From assembly GCA_029931535.1 (NCBI GenBank), contig JAQPZY010001029.1:558001-622000 (forward strand): a stretch of DNA of 64,000 nucleotides, read 5' to 3'. A program made the translations under genes and the position numbers. Source of the DNA: Margaritifera margaritifera. Its lineage: Eukaryota > Mollusca > Bivalvia > Unionida > Margaritiferidae. The notes beneath the pieces were generated by a model, which was not told the origin of the DNA, did not search any database, and worked only from the letters and a program-made list of their open reading frames with translations. Below, piece after piece: positions 59,521 through 64,000 of this stretch (its first letter is position 1; every line of letters starts with the position of its first letter).

Positions 59521-59607
59521 ACAGTAAAACCTGTCTTGAGAGATCACCCCTTCTGCCAACAAAAAGCAGTCTCTTAAGACAGGTGGTCTCTCATAACAGG
59601 TTTATGC
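59521..59607. mobile_element. pogo/Tigger-like terminal hairpin
   Basis: TA then CAGTAAAACCTGTCTTGAGA ... GATCACC, mirrored by GGTGGTCTCTCATAACAGG with an inner AAGACAGGTGG copy. A CAGT(A/C)AAACCTGTCTT start next to TA is typical of pogo/Tigger ends. Confidence 0.7.
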
Positions 59608-59849
59608 AAAGGACCTGTTTCCAGCATCAAAATTCAACACTGTTTAAGAAAAAAAATACCCACGATCACTGTACATGTATTTTATTCTTTATTCATCATT
59701 TTTGTTAATATATTGCATGCATTCATCTGAAACTAATTTTATATAGAAATATAGATATACATCTATCGTAAAATATTCACTTTTATATTTGAAGATCACA
59801 TGTACATGTATTAGCATATGAATTGCAAAATGAACTAAGATAATATTTA

Positions 59850-59955
59850 TTGATCCTGTCCTTAAGTTAACTTCACTTTTTTCAATTACATTAATTCTTT
59901 CCTCTAGTGTTAGAATTTTTCTCTTTTTCATTGAAGGTTTTGTCATTGTTATCAA
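59850..59955 (-). pseudogene. pogo/Tigger transposase N-terminus (CENP-B-like HTH), fragment
   Basis: The - strand frame from 59955 reads MTKPSMKKRKILTLEERINV and IEKSE, matching the start of Tigger/CENP-B-type helix-turn-helix proteins (KRK-LTLEERV-VI--). Similarity stops after about 35 codons. With the terminus at 59521 this marks a Tigger element that has lost almost its whole body; the DDE domain is absent. Confidence 0.75.
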
Positions 59956-60027
59956 GGTATTAATGTTATCAGTGATTAGTTGTAATAATGACTGTAGTGT
60001 TTTAACTCAGGATTAGGGTAAATATAT

Positions 60028-60076
60028 GTCTGTGTGTGTGTGTGTGTGTGTATTAAGATATATATATATATATACC
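60028..60076. repeat. (TG)n / (TA)n compound microsatellite
   Basis: TGTG run to about 60050, then ATATATATA to 60074. Confidence 0.9.
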
Positions 60077-60719
60077 AATATACCAATGAATGAAATCCAA
60101 AGTCATAATTAGTCATAATTAACTCATCCAGAAAAAGAATACATTTATTTAGAGACAACAGCCTGAGGTTTAATTTATGGATGACACAAGTGGATTAACT
60201 CTATAAACAAAGGGTGAAACTGGCCGCACTAAGGCAAACAGATGACAGCTTGGTGTGTGGGTTGTAATCACTATAACATCAAAAAAAGCAGCGAACAATA
60301 CAACCCTTTAATGATGAAAATCAAATCCAGAAAACTATTATCACTTACTAGTATTAAAGACGAAGACAAAGACCTCATTCACCACATGCATTACGGATTA
60401 ACTCCAAAGGCAAACAATGTATTCAACCTCTACACTGAAGCCCTTTAAAAAGATTTCTCCTTATGACATTATCTGTGTTGTGCGGGTTTTCACAACAGAT
60501 AAAGAAACAATACAAACCTTTAAACTGACCATGTCATGACTATTCCCTTTGAAGATAATGGTTAATCTCAATGAGTATTCACATGACTTCAGCACCACAA
60601 TGACAGTTAGTGACAAGTACTTTAGTCTGGTTTCTGTAAAAATTAGGAAACCGGTAGCCAACCTCAATTTTTGCTTTTTCTACTTTTTTTTTTTTTGTTT
60701 GGAACAGTCTTTACTTTTT

Positions 60720-60905
60720 AAATGGTCATGATTCCAAAGGATTAAATATAGGTCAGTGGTGTTTGTCTCTACTTTGGCGATATGGTCATTCATAGCAGGG
60801 TTGTTTACAACAATCTGCACTTTGCCAGCGGACTCTCCTAAGTGGTCATGTTTACAAAGGATTAAATCAAGGTCAGTGGTGTTTATATCAGTAGTATAAT
60901 CCATC
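60720..60905. repeat. two-copy repeat, ~120 bp
   Basis: GGTCATGATTCCAAAGGATT / GGTCATGTTTACAAAGGATT, then AAATATAGGTCAGTGGTGTT / AAATCAAGGTCAGTGGTGTT. Confidence 0.88.
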
Positions 60906-61870
60906 TTAGCAAACTTCAAACACTGAAACCAAACCAACCCTGCTGGGATGTTAATTGTTTTATGCTGCTTGAAATAAGCAACTAAACTGTCTTGCCCTGT
61001 TTAAGCCATTTTGCAGTCACATGATCACAAGCAGTCTTACCGTAAATATACTACATTGGAAGCAATGTGTGAAAATAAATGGGAAATTTTTTCTTTTTTA
61101 ATAATAATTTTGCTTACGCAGGAGATTTCAGTGAGTGATGGGAGGGACAGGAGACACTTCTCATCTTGGGAGGAAAACTCTCCCAGCAAGGAGGTTCACT
61201 TGTATGCTACATGAGCATCATTTGTTCAATATTGAAAGCTGGGCTGAGCAAATATTTTTTTGATCCATTTATCTTGGACAAGTGACTTTTGAAACATGTG
61301 AACATCATCATCACAGCCACCACTTTTGTCATCACAACAATTGTCTATGCTGTAGGCATCATCATCACCATCATCATTAATCTGTAATTAACCGATACAG
61401 GGTTCATACGCCTTTGGTGTGACAAAATTCAAGGACTTTTCAAGGACTTTATCCAATTTTTTCAAGGACCCCGATGCCCAGTGCACTTTAGGTATATTTA
61501 TCAATGGCCATTTAAAGGATTAGTGAGAATGTTGTAATTTCCTGACAAGGGGCTTCCTAATATTTGTGCAATAGGCTTGAGAGGAAGGAAGGTGTTTATA
61601 GTGGCCCATTGTTATCAAAATTGATGGGAAATTTTTCAGTGTCATGTAAAAATGGCCTGGCCTATTGTCAATCTAAGACACTGCTATGTGACTGATAATA
61701 CCCAATAAATCAGATGAAATGAATAAATGCACAACACTTAAAAACAAAAATCAACAGGATGGAAATTTTGAGTTGATAGCCCTGCTATTTGGTAAAGGCA
61801 AATTTGTTGAATGTTTCATTATGGAGGTATAATCCACCATTATTTCACTTTCAAGTATATGGGAAATTAA
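60906..61870. other. no firm gene
   Basis: A possible + strand exon after acceptor TTTTGCTTACGCAG (61123) reads EISVSDGRDRRHFSSWEENS and PSKEVHLYAT to a stop; no family is recognised. At 61425-61475 'CAAGGACTTTTCAAGGACTT' repeats are part of a dispersed element common in invertebrates. The rest is unassigned. Confidence 0.35.
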
Positions 61871-61874
61871 TTAC

Positions 61875-61933
61875 CAGGTCTTGTATTCTTGTTTTTGACA
61901 CCAATTGGGGTTGAACACACACTTCCCAGGCAT
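61875..61933 (-). CDS. putative first coding exon of a BED/hAT-type gene
   Basis: On the - strand, ATG (61933-61931) opens MPGKCVFNPNWCQKQEYKTW, and a GTAATT donor splits the Trp codon (exon end 61875). An MPGKC-F---W------K-W start is typical of BED/hAT (C17orf113/ZMYM-like) proteins, whose first exon is short. It could be the first exon of the hAT gene at 53262-50985, same strand and 8.6 kb downstream, but the phases do not join cleanly: a TAA lies just upstream of the 53254 ATG. It may instead belong to another copy. The frame is open upstream to 62146 without family similarity, fitting a 5' UTR. Confidence 0.5.
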
Positions 61934-62156
61934 TTTGCTCCAAGTGAAATTGGTAAGCTCTCGCAGAAAAATACCCAGATAAATCTTCCGTATTCTCAAT
62001 GCCACGTACAAGTGTTTATCCTTTGGCGGGTGTGAATGCAGCCTCCTGCATATTCTGTAGCGATCGGATTTTACGGAGATTGCCGAAGCCCACTTTCTCT
62101 CTCTGACACACTTCACAAAAACACATCCGTATATAGCGATTTGCATAATTTATGCA

Positions 62157-63744
62157 TACCGTATATACTCGATTTTAAGTCTACTCGACTATAAGTCGAC
62201 CCCCCCTTTTTAGGGCTTCAAAAAGTGCATTTCGCTATGACCCTCCTATAAGTTGGGGTGTATTTTGCAAGTCAGATCCGTCTAAACGGGTGACTTCTTA
62301 GTGAGTCAGAAATGCACTTTGGAATATAAACAAGCCAAACTGGATAGATAGATAAGAAAAATAAAGACAAAACCAGTGTAAAATACAATTATATTTTTGA
62401 GTGAAATATGTCACAAATAAATTGACAACTTACAATTTGTCCATCTTTGTGTAATAAAGTCCATTGAAATCCATAATGCTTGACATTTTAAATCCATTTA
62501 TATGATAAATCCATGAATTCAATTATAGGTCACATTCCCGTAACATAAAAATAGAGGTTCAGAATGATCCGATTCACAATATCCCGTAATATGTTAATTT
62601 CACACATCGTACAAATAAACAATGAAGGTTAAGTCCACCTTTATGTGATTCAAGTATCCTATAAATGTCACTATCTAATGTCATCTGGTACAAGTCCAAG
62701 AATTAATCCTCATTGTCTGATAAAGTTCTGAAATCCTACATCGTCGTCTAGTCATTGTAAATCGTCGTTGTCTAGTTTTTGTAAATCTAGTCCGACGCCG
62801 ATTCCTCGGCTTTACTGTCATATGAGGGTGCTTATGCAGAGACTGAGCTTGGGCTCTGTGAGTAACACTTTGATCATCAAGTGAGAAATTTATTAAAGGC
62901 TGCAACTGAACACATGTCAATTGTGCGGCAAGATCAAAGGGAGTTCAAATAACCACCCTCTTTTTCTCAGCACTGAACAAGTATAAAACTCGCAGCTTGA
63001 TCAAAGGGTTGTCACGTGGGAAAACAAAGAGTGTGGTGCCTTTACAAGCTAAGGGATTAAGGTCAAAGTATATGCACAGGAAGTTGTAGAACTCTACTTG
63101 GCTCTGAACAAGTATAGATTCGAGGCTCGATCAAAAGGATTGTCAACTTGAAAACAAAGTGAGTCCCTTTAGAAGCCAAAGGCTTATCGGCCCACGTGCA
63201 CTGGCATATAACTTGGGAAATATCACTTGGGAATTAAATCTGACTTGTAGAAAAGGAAAATACAAATTAAATCAAAATCTTTATTGCATCAAGCACAGTC
63301 TTTATACAGAAAAACACAAATATTAATACAAATACAGGTTGTTCGGACTGGCACGAAAATGGAGGCAATATACTTACTAGTAAACACCCACAGTAAACAT
63401 TGACGGACACTTCATTTTGCGGTAGGTAGTATTTAATTTACCGGTAATATTTTCAAATTATTAAAATCCAAATAACTGTAGATACATGTATTGTGTAATG
63501 AATACCGTCATGAAACGTATAAACACAGTGCATACCATATATGCATTACTGCATTGGAATAGTGGCATGAAAACGTAAAAATATATAAATTGACAGTATT
63601 TTTATGTACTGCAAACATCTAGTTTCCAACATTACCCCAATATTTTTTATTTTTTTTTAATGTTGCGCTAATAAGACGACCCCTACTCTGTATGAATCGA
63701 ATTTTAAGTAAAAAACGTCGACTTATAAGCGAGTATATACGGCA
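62157..63744. mobile_element. DNA transposon with CCGTATATACTCG inverted ends
   Basis: CCGTATATACTCG at 62159-62171 and its exact complement at 63730-63742. The next ~15 bp also mirror each other loosely (TTTTAAGTC / CTTATAAGTCGAC), and the left end repeats GACTATAAGTCGAC. It is flanked by TA on the left and CA on the right, compatible with a decayed TA duplication (Tc1/mariner/pogo-like). Inside, - strand frames near 62700-62790 include the acidic piece LDDDVGFQNF, reminiscent of pogo C-termini, but no DDE core was seen. Family not settled. Confidence 0.72.
62960..63185. repeat. two-copy ~130-bp repeat inside the 62-63.7 kb element
   Basis: CTGAACAAGTATAAAACTCG / CTGAACAAGTATAGATTCGA, then CTTGATCAAAGGGTTGTCAC / CTCGATCAAAAGGATTGTCA and AAAACAAAGAG / AAAACAAAGTG. 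Confidence 0.88.
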
Positions 63745-64000
63745 CCTGAAGTTGTCCGCGGCGGACAAAATCGATTTCTGGAATAACTTCGACGCGTGAT
63801 ATGATGCATTCACGTGGCATCTTAAAATCATCTGCTCCAAAAGTATACCATGTGTCGCCTCGTCCAATTTTTGATATCTGCTGTCGCATGATCGCTCATC
63901 AAAATTTTACAGGTACATTTACACATAGATGTAAGTACATTGTGTAGAAAGCAGCCTTTCTGTTAACAGGCATACGGCCGTAATTTATGCCCAAAGTTTG

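Noticed and set aside
49404..64000. Upstream TRMT9B methyltransferase exons
   Set aside because: The - strand was scanned for the DIGCG-type SAM motif and the WAMEQ/QDVLVPW blocks; none was recognised, so they are presumed outside the window.

Overview
The window looks like nuclear DNA from a bivalve (or related) mollusc. The reasons are its AT-rich, intron-bearing and repeat-dominated composition, long (AG)n tracts, V-type tRNA-derived SINEs, a short-chain collagen C4-like gene end, and many 110-150 bp arrays carrying text such as 'caagtttggt...cagcagtttt' and 'GTCACAGTGACC'. The species cannot be named from sequence alone. There are no operons, no rRNA and no CRISPR array.

Only two host genes are recognised. 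The first is the 3' end of a short-chain collagen C4-like gene on the + strand, with exons at 1846-1938 and 2890-3380; its last exon carries an in-frame TGA. The second is the long 3'-terminal exon of a TRMT9B (KIAA1456)-like gene on the - strand (47023-49403). Its methyltransferase exons are not seen and probably lie beyond position 64000. A second copy of its last ~40 codons sits at 45210-45338.

The rest is mainly a record of mobile elements. 0-1.4 kb: decayed mariner transposase, then a minisatellite. 4.7-5.7 kb: LINE reverse transcriptase remnant (-). 7.1-18.1 kb: a decayed Polinton/Maverick, with chromodomain integrase (+) on the left, FtsK/HerA-type packaging ATPase (+) and protein-primed DNA polymerase B (-) on the right. 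Between them a 1.83-kb element with long inverted ends has inserted. 29.4-30.0 kb: LINE linker region. 37.0-38.1 kb: PIF/Harbinger (HARBI1-like) transposase. 51-53.3 kb: hAT-type transposase with a probable intron. 59.5-60 kb: pogo/Tigger remnant. 62.16-63.74 kb: DNA element with CCGTATATACTCG ends.

Tandem arrays fill most remaining space: a 39-bp minisatellite (24.74-25.27 kb), a ~145-bp array ending in a hairpin (39.9-40.97 kb), a ~43-bp array (45.34-46.1 kb) and a dimeric array rich in estrogen-response-element-like palindromes (56.96-58.72 kb). At least eight SINE copies or pieces occur, mostly in - orientation.

All calls come from reading translations by eye. Family names rest on motif recognition and no search was run. 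Boundaries of decayed elements are approximate.
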